Source: Pseudomonadota bacterium
GTDB taxonomy: Bacteria; Pseudomonadota; Alphaproteobacteria; Rhizobiales; Phreatobacteraceae
Length of the DNA: 17,241 nucleotides
Direction of reading: 5' to 3'
Assembly (NCBI GenBank): GCA_023416965.1
Contig: JAEZGJ010000252.1
Coordinates: 1 to 17,241 of the forward strand
Shown here: positions 6,879-14,969 of the stretch, one piece after another
How the letters are laid out: each line of letters starts with the position of its first letter
How positions within the stretch are numbered: position 1 is the stretch's first letter
The notes under the pieces: model-generated
The model's database searches: none
Seen by the model: only the letters and a program-made list of their open reading frames with translations
What the model was told of the DNA's origin: nothing
Program-made: the position numbers and the translations under genes

Positions 6879-7718
6879 TCACGGCGCGTCGTCCAGCGCC
6901 TCCAGGAGGCCGCGCACATAGCCCGCGGCGCGGGCGGCGCAGGCCGGCCCGTCGGGCTCGTAGATGAAGGGCTCGACGGCAAGATCGCCGCCATAGCCCG
7001 TCTCGCGCAGAGCCGCGAGGACGCCGGCGAAGCGGTCCATGCCCTCGCCGGGGCCGCGACGGTTGGCGTCGTTGAGCTGGACATGGCCGATGAGGCCGGT
7101 CGGCACCCAGCGACGGACGAGATCGGCGACCGCCGCCGTCTGGTGGGCGGCGGCGGCGGAGGTGTCGATCATGGTGCGAAAGGCGGGGTGGGCGACCTCC
7201 TCGACCATGCGGGCGGCCTCGGCGACGGTCTGGACGAAGACATTGTCGGGCGGGGCGAGCGGTTCGAGGCAATAGGTGAGACCGCGCGCCGCAGCTTCCG
7301 GGGCGAGGCCGGCGAAGAGGTCACGCGCCCGTGCCCCGGCGTCTCCGGGCGTCTGGCCGTCCACCGGCCGCCGCTGCGCCGGCGAGCCGTGCACCATGAC
7401 GCGGGCGCCGAGCCCGGCGGCGAGGTCGAGGAGGCCGAGGATGACGTCGCGGGTGCGGCTGCGCACCGCATCGTCGGGGCTGGTGATGGAGAGGCCTTGC
7501 GGCGTCACCAGCAACCAGTGCAGGCCGGTGACGGCGAGGCCGTGGTCCTCCACGGTCCGACGCATCGCCCCGATCTCGGCGGCGGCGAGGCGATGCGGCT
7601 CTTCGCCCAGCGTGAACGGGGCGATCTCCAGCCCGTCATAGCCGACAGTCTTCGCGAAGGCGCATTGCCGGGCGAGGTCGAAGGGCTGGAGAACTTCGTT
7701 GCAGAGGGACAGGCGCAT
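6879..7718 (-). CDS. Second sugar phosphate isomerase/epimerase family TIM-barrel enzyme
   Basis: A 279-residue PF01261-type protein, distinct in sequence from the one at 5280-6146. The four canonical metal ligands are visible: E152 (CLEPLAPP), D185 (MIDTS), H212 (HVQLND) and E249 (AVEPFIYEP). R220/R221 and E225 in the NRRGPGEG loop resemble residues that hold substrate in hydroxypyruvate isomerase and ketose-3-epimerase relatives. The N-terminus MRLSLCNEVL begins with a beta strand as expected, which is why I chose the ATG at 7716-7718, although no good ribosome binding site precedes it. A GTG in the same frame at about 7745-7747 is an alternative. The gene follows the binding-protein gene by 38 bp and precedes tetR by 58 bp. 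Exact reaction unknown. Confidence 0.85.
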   Translation of the reverse strand: MRLSLCNEVLQPFDLARQCAFAKTVGYDGLEIAPFTLGEEPHRLAAAEIGAMRRTVEDHGLAVTGLHWLLVTPQGLSITSPDDAVRSRTRDVILGLLDLAAGLGARVMVHGSPAQRRPVDGQTPGDAGARARDLFAGLAPEAAARGLTYCLEPLAPPDNVFVQTVAEAARMVEEVAHPAFRTMIDTSAAAAHQTAAVADLVRRWVPTGLIGHVQLNDANRRGPGEGMDRFAGVLAALRETGYGGDLAVEPFIYEPDGPACAARAAGYVRGLLEALDDAP

Positions 7719-7756
7719 GAGGCGCGGCGCGGGTGCGATGGAAGAGACCACCCGCG

Positions 7757-8734
7757 TTACTGGATGCGGATGTTCGCCTCGCGGATGACGTCGCCCCATT
7801 TCTTGACGTCCGCGGCATGGACGGCGCGCAGCGCCTCGGGCGTGCGCTGGGCCTCCGGCGGCGCCTCGGCGCCGAGCTGGAGGAAGCGCTCGCGGGCGGC
7901 CGGGTCGTCGATGGCCTTACGCAGCGCGGCATTGAGCGCCGCGACGACGGGGGCGGGCGTGCCCTTCGGGGCGAAGACGGCATTCCAGACCACCATGTCG
8001 ACCCCCTCCATGCCGGCCTCCGTGGCGGTGGGCACGTTGGGCAGGACGGGCGAGCGGGTGGGGGCAAGGACGGCGAGCGGCGTGATGGTGCCGCCCTGGA
8101 CCTGGCTCATCAGGCTCGTCACCTGGTCGCAGATATAGCCGACATTGCCGGCGACGAGGTCCTGGATGGCCGGGCCGGTGCCGCGATAGGGCACCAGCGT
8201 CGGCGAGACGCCGAGCTTCTGGTTGAGCAGGGTGCAGGCGAGGTGGGAGGTCGAGCCGACGCCGGCATTGCCGTTGTTCACCGTCGCCGCATTGGCCTTC
8301 AGGTGGGCGGAGAACTCGGCCAGCGTCGTCGCCGGCAGTTTCTTGGCGGAGACCAGCATGATTGGCGCCGAGGCGGCGATGCCCACCGGTTCGAAATCGG
8401 TCAGCGGATTGAAGGCGAGGTTGGGATAGAGCGCCGGCGAGAAGCTCATCGTGCTCATCGGGCCCATCAGGATCGTGTGCCCGTCCGCCTCGGCCCGGGC
8501 GACGCGGGCCGCGCCGGTGGTGCCGGCGGCTCCCGCCACGTTCTCCACCACCACCTGCTGGCCGAGGCTCGACGACATGCGCTCCGCCACGAGACGGGCG
8601 ACGATGTCGGTGGGGCCACCGGGGGCGAAGGGCACCACCATGGTGATGGGGCGCGAGGGGAAGGTCTGGGCGGCCGCGGGGGCCACGGCCACGGTTGCGA
8701 TAAGGGCGGCGAGCGCCAGCCTCCTGGTGATCAC
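7757..8734 (-). CDS. Bug/TctC-family periplasmic tripartite tricarboxylate-type binding protein
   Basis: A 325-residue secreted binding protein of the Bug (TctC) family. A Sec signal peptide occupies residues 1 to about 23 (ITRRLALAALIATVAVAPAAAQ). It is followed by the family hallmark FPSRPITMVVPFAPGGPTDI, then VENVAGAAGTTGA and GVGSTSHLA, a carboxylate-binding region. The start is the GTG at 8732-8734, preceded by GGGAGGA; this gives a proper signal peptide and the usual family length. These proteins capture carboxylates, sugar acids or aromatic acids for TctAB-type transporters. No tctA or tctB is present here, as is common for Bug proteins, so it may use transporter subunits encoded elsewhere or act as a sensor. 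First gene of the operon with the isomerase and tetR. Confidence 0.92.
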   Translation of the reverse strand: MITRRLALAALIATVAVAPAAAQTFPSRPITMVVPFAPGGPTDIVARLVAERMSSSLGQQVVVENVAGAAGTTGAARVARAEADGHTILMGPMSTMSFSPALYPNLAFNPLTDFEPVGIAASAPIMLVSAKKLPATTLAEFSAHLKANAATVNNGNAGVGSTSHLACTLLNQKLGVSPTLVPYRGTGPAIQDLVAGNVGYICDQVTSLMSQVQGGTITPLAVLAPTRSPVLPNVPTATEAGMEGVDMVVWNAVFAPKGTPAPVVAALNAALRKAIDDPAARERFLQLGAEAPPEAQRTPEALRAVHAADVKKWGDVIREANIRIQ

Positions 8735-8782
8735 GGTCGTCCTCCCGAATGCAGGATGCGTCGTCGCATCTCTTGGGACGGG

Positions 8783-8811
8783 ACGATAGCCAGCGCGCCG
8801 CGAAGCGTCAA
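8783..8811 (-). promoter_or_regulatory. Candidate promoter of the binding protein/isomerase/tetR operon
   Basis: On the minus strand, TTGACG (8811 to 8806) and TATCGT (8788 to 8783) are separated by 17 bp. They stand about 50 bp upstream of the GTG start. The TetR-type element at 8816-8834 abuts the -35 on its upstream side. Confidence 0.45.
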
Positions 8812-8815
8812 TCAA

Positions 8816-8834
8816 GTATGTAACCAGTGAGTGA
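8816..8834. promoter_or_regulatory. Putative TetR-family operator, copy 2
   Basis: GTATGTAACCAGTGAGTGA, identical to the element at 1300-1318 except at its fourth base. It lies between the end of the upstream dehydrogenase gene and the promoter of the operon encoding the TetR regulator. No plus-strand gene starts nearby, so it should act on the minus-strand promoter at 8783-8811. Confidence 0.62.
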
Positions 8835-8859
8835 CTTCTGAGGCCGCGGACGAGGGTTG

Positions 8860-8874
8860 CGGGCCGGCGGCCCG
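8860..8874 (-). terminator. Possible hairpin after the transport operon
   Basis: CGGGCC and GGCCCG pair around a GGC loop, 20 bp downstream of the stop of the dehydrogenase gene. There is no clear T tract on the minus strand, so an intrinsic terminator is uncertain; a pause or mRNA-end structure is as likely. Confidence 0.3.
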
Positions 8875-8893
8875 AGGCGGATGTGGAGCGCGA

Positions 8894-9820
8894 TCAGTAA
8901 CCGCGGCTGCGGTCGACGAGGCCGGGCAGGGGCTCGCCCCGCCGGTGGCGGGCGATGGTGTCGAGCACGAAGCGCACCGCCGTCTCCGGATGGGTCATGC
9001 TGGCGATGTGAGGGGTGAGGATGACCTTCTCGTGCCGCCAGAACGGGTGGCCCTCCGGCAGCGGCTCGGGATCGGCGACGTCGAGCATGGCGGCGGCGAT
9101 GTGCCCGCCGTCGAGGGCGGCGATGAGGTCGTCCTGGACGAGGTGGCCGCCGCGGCCGACATTGACCAGCATGGCACCCGGGGGGAGGGCGGCGAAGAGG
9201 CGGGCGTTCAGGATGCCGCGGGTCTCGGGCGTCAGCGGCAGCAGGCAGACGAGAATGTCGGTGCGGGCGAGGAAGTCGATAAGGCTGTCGGCGCCGGTGA
9301 AGCAGTCGACGCCGTCGATCGCGCGGGGCGAGCGGTTCCAGCCGGCGAGCGGAAAGCCGAAGACCTTCAGGCGCTCCAGCACGGCCTGTCCCAGCTGGCC
9401 GAGGCCCATGACGCCGACGTGCCGGCGGGCGGCGGCGGTGATCTGGATCTCCTTCCAGATCTCGCGCCGCTGCTGGCCGAGGAAGCGCGGGAGGTCGCGG
9501 TGCAGCGCCAGCACGGCGAGCGAGACGTACTCGACCATGCTCTCGGCGATGTGCGGCTCCAGCATCCGCACCAGCGGCACATGGGCGGGAACCTTGGTGA
9601 AGTCGAACTGGTCGACGCCGGCGCCCACGGAGAAGACAAGTTCGAGGTTCGGAAAGGTGCCGGCGATGTCGTCGGGCGGCACCCAGGTCGCGAGGTGCCG
9701 CACGGCGCCGGGGTCGGGCATATCGGGCCAGACGTGGAAGCGCACGTCCGGGGCGAGGGCCGCGAAATGGCGCGCCCATTCCGCGCCGCGAACGGGATTG
9801 GCCTTGTAGAGGAAGCTCAC
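8894..9820 (-). CDS. D-2-hydroxyacid dehydrogenase, GhrA-like (glyoxylate/hydroxypyruvate reductase)
   Basis: A 308-residue NAD(P)-dependent 2-hydroxyacid dehydrogenase. The nucleotide-binding motif is G139-L-G141-Q-L-G144 and the catalytic triad is R223 (VNVGRGG), E252 (DPEPLP) and H271 (LTPHIAS). Length and the FLYKANP-type N-terminus resemble the GhrA branch, which reduces glyoxylate, hydroxypyruvate and related 2-oxo acids. I chose the GTG at 9818-9820: it has GAGG upstream and lies 7 bp after the previous stop, whereas the earlier in-frame ATG would overlap that gene. Last gene of the operon after the FAD oxidoreductase, so it may reduce the 2-oxo acid released by that enzyme. Confidence 0.88.
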   Translation of the reverse strand: MSFLYKANPVRGAEWARHFAALAPDVRFHVWPDMPDPGAVRHLATWVPPDDIAGTFPNLELVFSVGAGVDQFDFTKVPAHVPLVRMLEPHIAESMVEYVSLAVLALHRDLPRFLGQQRREIWKEIQITAAARRHVGVMGLGQLGQAVLERLKVFGFPLAGWNRSPRAIDGVDCFTGADSLIDFLARTDILVCLLPLTPETRGILNARLFAALPPGAMLVNVGRGGHLVQDDLIAALDGGHIAAAMLDVADPEPLPEGHPFWRHEKVILTPHIASMTHPETAVRFVLDTIARHRRGEPLPGLVDRSRGY

Positions 9821-9827
9821 GGCGGCC

Positions 9828-11156
9828 TCAGAACAGGCCGACGGGGGCGAGAGGGCGGCCGTCGACAAGGCGCTCGTAGGAATAGGCGGCGGGATCGATG
9901 AGCGGCGCGTCGCCGGTCACCACGTCGGCGGCGAGCCGGCCGGCGCCCGGCCCGATGCCGAAGCCATGGCCCGAGAAGCCGGTGGCGAGGAAGAATCCCG
10001 GCAGCTTGTCGACGGCAGAGATGACCGGGATCGTGTCCGGCGTGGTGTCGATGGTACCGCCCCAGGCCTCGGCGATCCCGATGCCCCTGAGGTCGGGGTT
10101 GGCGGTGATGAGGGCGGCGAGGGCCTCCTCCACCAGCGACATGTCGGGGGCGGGGTCGCGCACCCGCTCCGCCTCGAAGGGCGAGGGCCGGTCGAGCGGC
10201 CAGTTGGTGCCGCGCAGGAGCTGGTCGAGGAAGGGCTTGCCGAAGGAGATCTTCAGGCCCTTCCGCCGCTGGCGGTAGGTCGGCAGGAAGGTGCGCGCAT
10301 AGCGGAGAAGGTCGGGGGTCAGTTCCACCGTGCCGCGGCCGCGGAGCGCCAGCGTCAACCCGCCGTCGAGCCGGCGGCGGATGCAGAAGAAGTCGGTGCC
10401 GAGCGCCCCGTCGGTGATCTCCGGCGCCGGCGTGGTGCGGCAGGCGGTGGCGTTGACGAGGCCGACGGGAAGGTCGATGCCGTGGCGGCGGCAGAAGAGC
10501 GAGGACCAGGCGCCGCCGGCGAGCAGCACCGAGGAGGTGCGGATCGTGCCCTTCTCGGTGACAACGCCGCCCACCCCGCCGCCTGCCGTCTCGAGGCCGC
10601 GCGCGGCGCAGCCCTGGTGGATGGTGACGCCGTGCTTGCGGGCGGCTGTGGCGAGCGCCGGCACGGCCATGGAGGGCTCGGCGCGGCCGTCGCTCGGCGT
10701 GTGCAGGCCGCCGACCCAGGTGTCCGCATTGCCGGGCAGGCGCTCCTGCACCTCGGCCGGGGTGAGGACGGTGGAATGGACCTGCATCTCGCGGGCGATC
10801 TCCGCCCATTTCTCCCAAGCGGCGAGCTCGGCCGGGTTCTTGGTGAGGAAGAGCACGCCGGTGCGGCGGAAGCCGGCGTCGCGGCCGGCGTCGACCTGCA
10901 TCTCCTCCCACAGGCGCAGGGCCTCGCGCGCGAGCGGGATCTCGGCGCGGGCGCGGCCCTGCTGGCGGCACCAGCCCCAGTTGCGGCTCGACTGCTCGCA
11001 GCCGACATGGCCCTTCTCGACGAGGGCGACGGAATGGCCCTTCTTCGCCAGGTGATAGGCGGCCGAGACTCCGATGACGCCGCCGCCGATGACCACGACG
11101 TCGGCGCTGTCGGGAAGGCGGTCGTCGCCCTGGATGCGGTCAAGCGGCGGTGACAT
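9828..11156 (-). CDS. FAD-dependent oxidoreductase, DAO family (amino acid/amine oxidase type)
   Basis: A 442-residue flavoprotein of the DAO family (glycine oxidase, D-amino acid dehydrogenase, sarcosine oxidase type). The dinucleotide-binding fold is seen in VVVIGGGVIG (residues 20-29), with acidic E47 at the end of the second strand. An SSRNWGWCRQQG segment follows, conserved in a subgroup often found beside Dpp/Opp transporters. The C-terminal FAD-contact segment is ATGFSGHGFGIGPGAG. The reaction is expected to be oxidation of a C-N bond next to a carboxylate, yielding a 2-oxo acid plus amine or ammonia; the substrate is unknown. The ATG is preceded by AGGAG. The protein has no signal peptide, so it is cytoplasmic or membrane-peripheral. 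It follows the second permease gene by 18 bp. Confidence 0.9.
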   Translation of the reverse strand: MSPPLDRIQGDDRLPDSADVVVIGGGVIGVSAAYHLAKKGHSVALVEKGHVGCEQSSRNWGWCRQQGRARAEIPLAREALRLWEEMQVDAGRDAGFRRTGVLFLTKNPAELAAWEKWAEIAREMQVHSTVLTPAEVQERLPGNADTWVGGLHTPSDGRAEPSMAVPALATAARKHGVTIHQGCAARGLETAGGGVGGVVTEKGTIRTSSVLLAGGAWSSLFCRRHGIDLPVGLVNATACRTTPAPEITDGALGTDFFCIRRRLDGGLTLALRGRGTVELTPDLLRYARTFLPTYRQRRKGLKISFGKPFLDQLLRGTNWPLDRPSPFEAERVRDPAPDMSLVEEALAALITANPDLRGIGIAEAWGGTIDTTPDTIPVISAVDKLPGFFLATGFSGHGFGIGPGAGRLAADVVTGDAPLIDPAAYSYERLVDGRPLAPVGLF

Positions 11157-11174
11157 GCGAGGCTCCTGCAGTCG

Positions 11175-12053
11175 TCAGTGGATGTCGAGGCGGGGATCGA
11201 GCGCGTCGCGCAGCCCGTCGCCGAGAAAGTTGAAGCTGGTCACGGCGAGGGTGATGGCCACGCCGGGGGCGATGGCGAGCCAGGGGGCGCTCGTCATGTA
11301 GATCTGGGCATTGTTCAGCATGTTGCCCCAGCTCGCGGCCGGCGGCTGGATGCCATAGCCGAGATAGCTGACATAGGATTCCAGCAGGATCGCCTTGGCG
11401 ACGTTGAGGGTCGCCGCCACGACGATCGCCGCCATGGCGTTGGGCACCAGTTCCTTGAACATGATGCGCAGGTTGGAGGAGCCGAAGGCGATGGCCGCGG
11501 CGGTGAAGTCGCGCTCTCGCAGCGCGCGGATCTGCGCCTCGACGATGCGGGCGACGCTCATCCAGGCGGTGACCGAGATCAGGATCGTGGTGGCGGCGAT
11601 GCCGGGCTCGATGAGGGCTGCCAGCGCCAGCAGCAGGAAGATGGTCGGAAAGCACAGAACGGCATCGACGAAGCGCATCAGCGCGGCGCCGAGCACGCCG
11701 CCGTAGAAGCCGGCGAAGGTGCCGATGACGATGCCGACCGCCATGGCGATGACCATGGCGACGACGCCGATGGTCAGAGACACCCGCCCGCCCATCATCA
11801 GCCGCGCCAGCACGTCGCGGCCGAGCTCGTCGGTGCCGAGCAGATGGGCGCCGGTCAGCGGCGGGGCGAAGCGGTGCATGATGTCGATGAAGGTGTCGTC
11901 GAAGGGCAGCAGGAAGGGCCCGAAGACGGAGCCGAAGACCAGCAGCGCGATGATGACGGCACCCGCCATGGCGAGCCGATGGCGGCGGAAGCGCTGCCAG
12001 GCGGCCCGGGCCGGCGTCACATAGACGGTCTCGGTGGCGGGAATGGCGGTCAT
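11175..12053 (-). CDS. ABC transporter permease, DppC/OppC type
   Basis: A 292-residue inner-membrane permease of the dipeptide/oligopeptide family. An N-terminal helix near residues 29-50 is followed by a periplasmic segment with HLLGTDELGRDVLARLMMG (DppC/OppC signature), then the transmembrane core. The cytoplasmic EAA-type loop lies in DFTAAAIAFGSSNLRIMF and KELVPNA. The end FNFLGDGLRDALDPRL is the classic C-terminus of this subunit. It pairs with the DppB-like permease directly upstream, 3 bp away, to form the channel. The EAA loop shows that an ATPase partner is expected, but none is encoded nearby. Confidence 0.94.
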   Translation of the reverse strand: MTAIPATETVYVTPARAAWQRFRRHRLAMAGAVIIALLVFGSVFGPFLLPFDDTFIDIMHRFAPPLTGAHLLGTDELGRDVLARLMMGGRVSLTIGVVAMVIAMAVGIVIGTFAGFYGGVLGAALMRFVDAVLCFPTIFLLLALAALIEPGIAATTILISVTAWMSVARIVEAQIRALRERDFTAAAIAFGSSNLRIMFKELVPNAMAAIVVAATLNVAKAILLESYVSYLGYGIQPPAASWGNMLNNAQIYMTSAPWLAIAPGVAITLAVTSFNFLGDGLRDALDPRLDIH

Positions 12054-12056
12054 GGC

Positions 12057-13010
<954 letters not shown>

Positions 13011-13037
13011 GTCAGGCGGGCCCGGCCGGCGGCCGCA

Positions 13038-14726
13038 TCAGGCCCAGTACCATTCGCGGATGTTCCAGCAATTGGTGGAGGTGTTGGCGTTGGGCCGGAA
13101 GCCGCGGAGATTGGCCTTCATGCCCTCGGCGATGATGCCCTGGAACAGGGGGAGGATGGCGAGGTCGTTGCGGATGATGGTCTGCAACTGACCGTAGCTC
13201 GCCTTGCGCTCGGCGAGGTCGAACTGCCGGGCGCCGAGGGCGAGGAGGCGGTCGGCCTCGGGGTTCTGGTACTGGTAGGTGTTGAAGCCGCGCCCGCCCT
13301 TGGCGGGGATCGCGCCCGAGCCGAAGCGCGGCGTGACGTCGGGATCGGCCCCGAGCATGAAGTTCACGGAGACCAGGGCCGAGTTGAACTTCGACTGCTG
13401 CCAGAACTCGCCCCACATGACGGCGGGCGGCATGTTCTGGATGCGCATGGCGGCACCGATGCCGCGCCAGTCCTGCATCAGGAGCTGCTGGGTCTGTTCG
13501 CGCACGGCATTGCCGGAGGTGGTCGAGTTGGTGAATTCGAGGCGCACGCCGCCCTTGGCGCGCACGCCGTCCGAGCCACGTGCCCAGCCCGCCGCATCGA
13601 GCAGGGCATTGGCCTTGGCGGGATCGTGGACATGGGCGGGCAGGCCCTGCTGGAAGGACCAGCCCTGCTGCGGCACGAAGGTTTCGGTGGGCGTGGGCAG
13701 GCCGTAGTTGAGCGCGTCGATGATCGCCTTCTTGTTGACGGCCATGTAGAGCGCCTCGCGCACCGTCCGGTCGGCCAGCGGGCCGAATTCGAGGTTCGGC
13801 GCGATGTGCTCCACCGAGGAGGTGGAGGAGACGACCACGGTGCGGTCGCGCAGCGTCTTCGCCTCGCGGACGAAGTTCGGCAGGATGCCCTGGATGCCGG
13901 TGTAATCGACCTGGCCGGTGCGGAACTGGGTGTAGAGCACCGTCAGGTCGGAAATGTACTTGAAGATCAGACGCTCAACATAGGGACCCTTGCCGTGATA
14001 GGCGGGATTGGCGGTGAGCAGGATGTTGTCGCCGGGCGTGCGCGAGCCCCAGCGGAACGGGCCGGTGCCGACAGGGGCGTTGTTCATCGGCGAGGCGTTG
14101 GGATCGGCCGCCTTCTCCAGGATGTGCTTCGGGACCAGGAAGGTCAGCGACAGGATCGACAGATAGGGCGAATAGGGGCTCTCCATCCGCCAGTGGATCT
14201 CGTCGGGCGAGACCACCGTGATGTCCTTGACCAGGCTGTGGCCGACGCGGTTTCGGACGCGGAAGTTCGGATTGTTGATGAGCTCCAGCGAGTATTTGAC
14301 GTCCTCGGCGGTGAAGGCCGTACCGTCGTGCCATTTGACGCCGGTCCGCAGCTTGATCTTCCAGGTAAGGCCGTCGGCGGAGAGGCCGCCATTGGCCACC
14401 GTCGGCACCTCGCGGGCGAGGTCGGGGACGAAATTGCCGTCGGCATCGATGTACCAGAGGGTCGAGAAGAGCTGCCACCAGACCGCCTGGTCGACCTCGA
14501 TGCCGGGCATAAGGGGATTGAAGACGGTGGGCTCCTGGGAGAGCGCGGCGACGATCTGCCCGCGCGGCCGGTCGGGCGGCGCCGAGGGACGGGAGCCCTG
14601 GGCGAAAAGCGTGCCTGGGGCGGCGAGGCCCGCCGCCGCGCCGGCGCCGAGCACCATCAGGACCCGGCGGCTGGGACCGGTGGCCGGAAGCACTGCTTTG
14701 ACGCGGTTGGTCTCGTCGCTCATCAT
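13038..14726 (-). CDS. ABC transporter substrate-binding protein, family 5 (peptide/opine type), Tat signal
   Basis: A 562-residue periplasmic binding protein of SBP_bac_5. The N-terminus carries SRRVLMVLGAG followed by a hydrophobic stretch and an AQG cleavage region, which looks like a twin-arginine (Tat) signal rather than a plain Sec signal. The family signature is visible as LTWKIKLRTGVKWHDGTAF and TAEDVKYSLELI. Such proteins deliver peptides, opines, glutathione or other amino-acid-like ligands to Dpp/Opp permeases. Two ATGs lie in tandem (14724-14726 and 14721-14723); a GGGGG tract sits just ahead, and the second may be the one used. First gene of the operon; transcription starts in the divergent region shared with the XRE-cupin regulator. 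Confidence 0.93.
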   Translation of the reverse strand: MMSDETNRVKAVLPATGPSRRVLMVLGAGAAAGLAAPGTLFAQGSRPSAPPDRPRGQIVAALSQEPTVFNPLMPGIEVDQAVWWQLFSTLWYIDADGNFVPDLAREVPTVANGGLSADGLTWKIKLRTGVKWHDGTAFTAEDVKYSLELINNPNFRVRNRVGHSLVKDITVVSPDEIHWRMESPYSPYLSILSLTFLVPKHILEKAADPNASPMNNAPVGTGPFRWGSRTPGDNILLTANPAYHGKGPYVERLIFKYISDLTVLYTQFRTGQVDYTGIQGILPNFVREAKTLRDRTVVVSSTSSVEHIAPNLEFGPLADRTVREALYMAVNKKAIIDALNYGLPTPTETFVPQQGWSFQQGLPAHVHDPAKANALLDAAGWARGSDGVRAKGGVRLEFTNSTTSGNAVREQTQQLLMQDWRGIGAAMRIQNMPPAVMWGEFWQQSKFNSALVSVNFMLGADPDVTPRFGSGAIPAKGGRGFNTYQYQNPEADRLLALGARQFDLAERKASYGQLQTIIRNDLAILPLFQGIIAEGMKANLRGFRPNANTSTNCWNIREWYWA

Positions 14727-14969
14727 CGCCCCCGTGACTGTCGCCCGGCATGGCTCGCCCGTTCGCCGGAGGTCATCCGGCGCCCGGCGGATCCCCGTCC
14801 GCGGCGTTCAGTGGTCTTGAATTGTCGCGACCAAACTTCAACACTGCTAAACAGGGCTGTCAATGGCACGGGGCGGGCCTCACGCCTGTCATGGAAGAGG
14901 ATCACCCCTGCATTTGCGCGTGGCAGGATGCCGACCCTGCCGCGGGGGCAAACGGGAGAAGGATGTCGC
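14727..14969. promoter_or_regulatory. Divergent intergenic region between the transporter operon and XRE-cupin regulator
   Basis: This 243-bp region must carry both divergent promoters. For the minus-strand operon there is a perfect TTGACA -35 (14863 to 14858) with a weak TGAAGT -10 (14840 to 14835) after 17 bp. For the regulator a TTGAAT at 14817-14822 is a weak -35 candidate with no good -10. The section 14815-14865 is the least GC-rich part and the likeliest operator zone; it includes the 8-bp palindrome GTCGCGAC (14824-14831). A 7-bp-stem hairpin at 14764-14782 lies in the operon leader. Confidence 0.55.
14764..14782 (-). repeat. Leader hairpin upstream of the binding-protein gene
   Basis: CGCCGGA (14764-14770) and TCCGGCG (14776-14782) are perfect complements around a 5-base loop. 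The structure would fall in the 5' leader of the transporter mRNA, 37 bp before the start codon. It may affect mRNA stability or translation; chance is possible in such GC-rich DNA. Confidence 0.35.

Noticed and set aside
6821..7084. N-terminal extension of TetR to 7084
   Set aside because: It would overlap the isomerase gene in another frame and adds low-complexity sequence; the ATG at 6820 has a good ribosome binding site and fits the family length.
8735..8815. N-terminal extension of the Bug protein to a TTG at 8813-8815
   Set aside because: The extension would precede the signal peptide and cover the promoter; GTG at 8734 has a strong ribosome binding site and gives a normal length.
14851..14863. 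Imperfect ACA...TGT dyad near the TTGACA box as an XRE operator
   Set aside because: Only a few paired positions match, which is expected by chance; no second copy was found.
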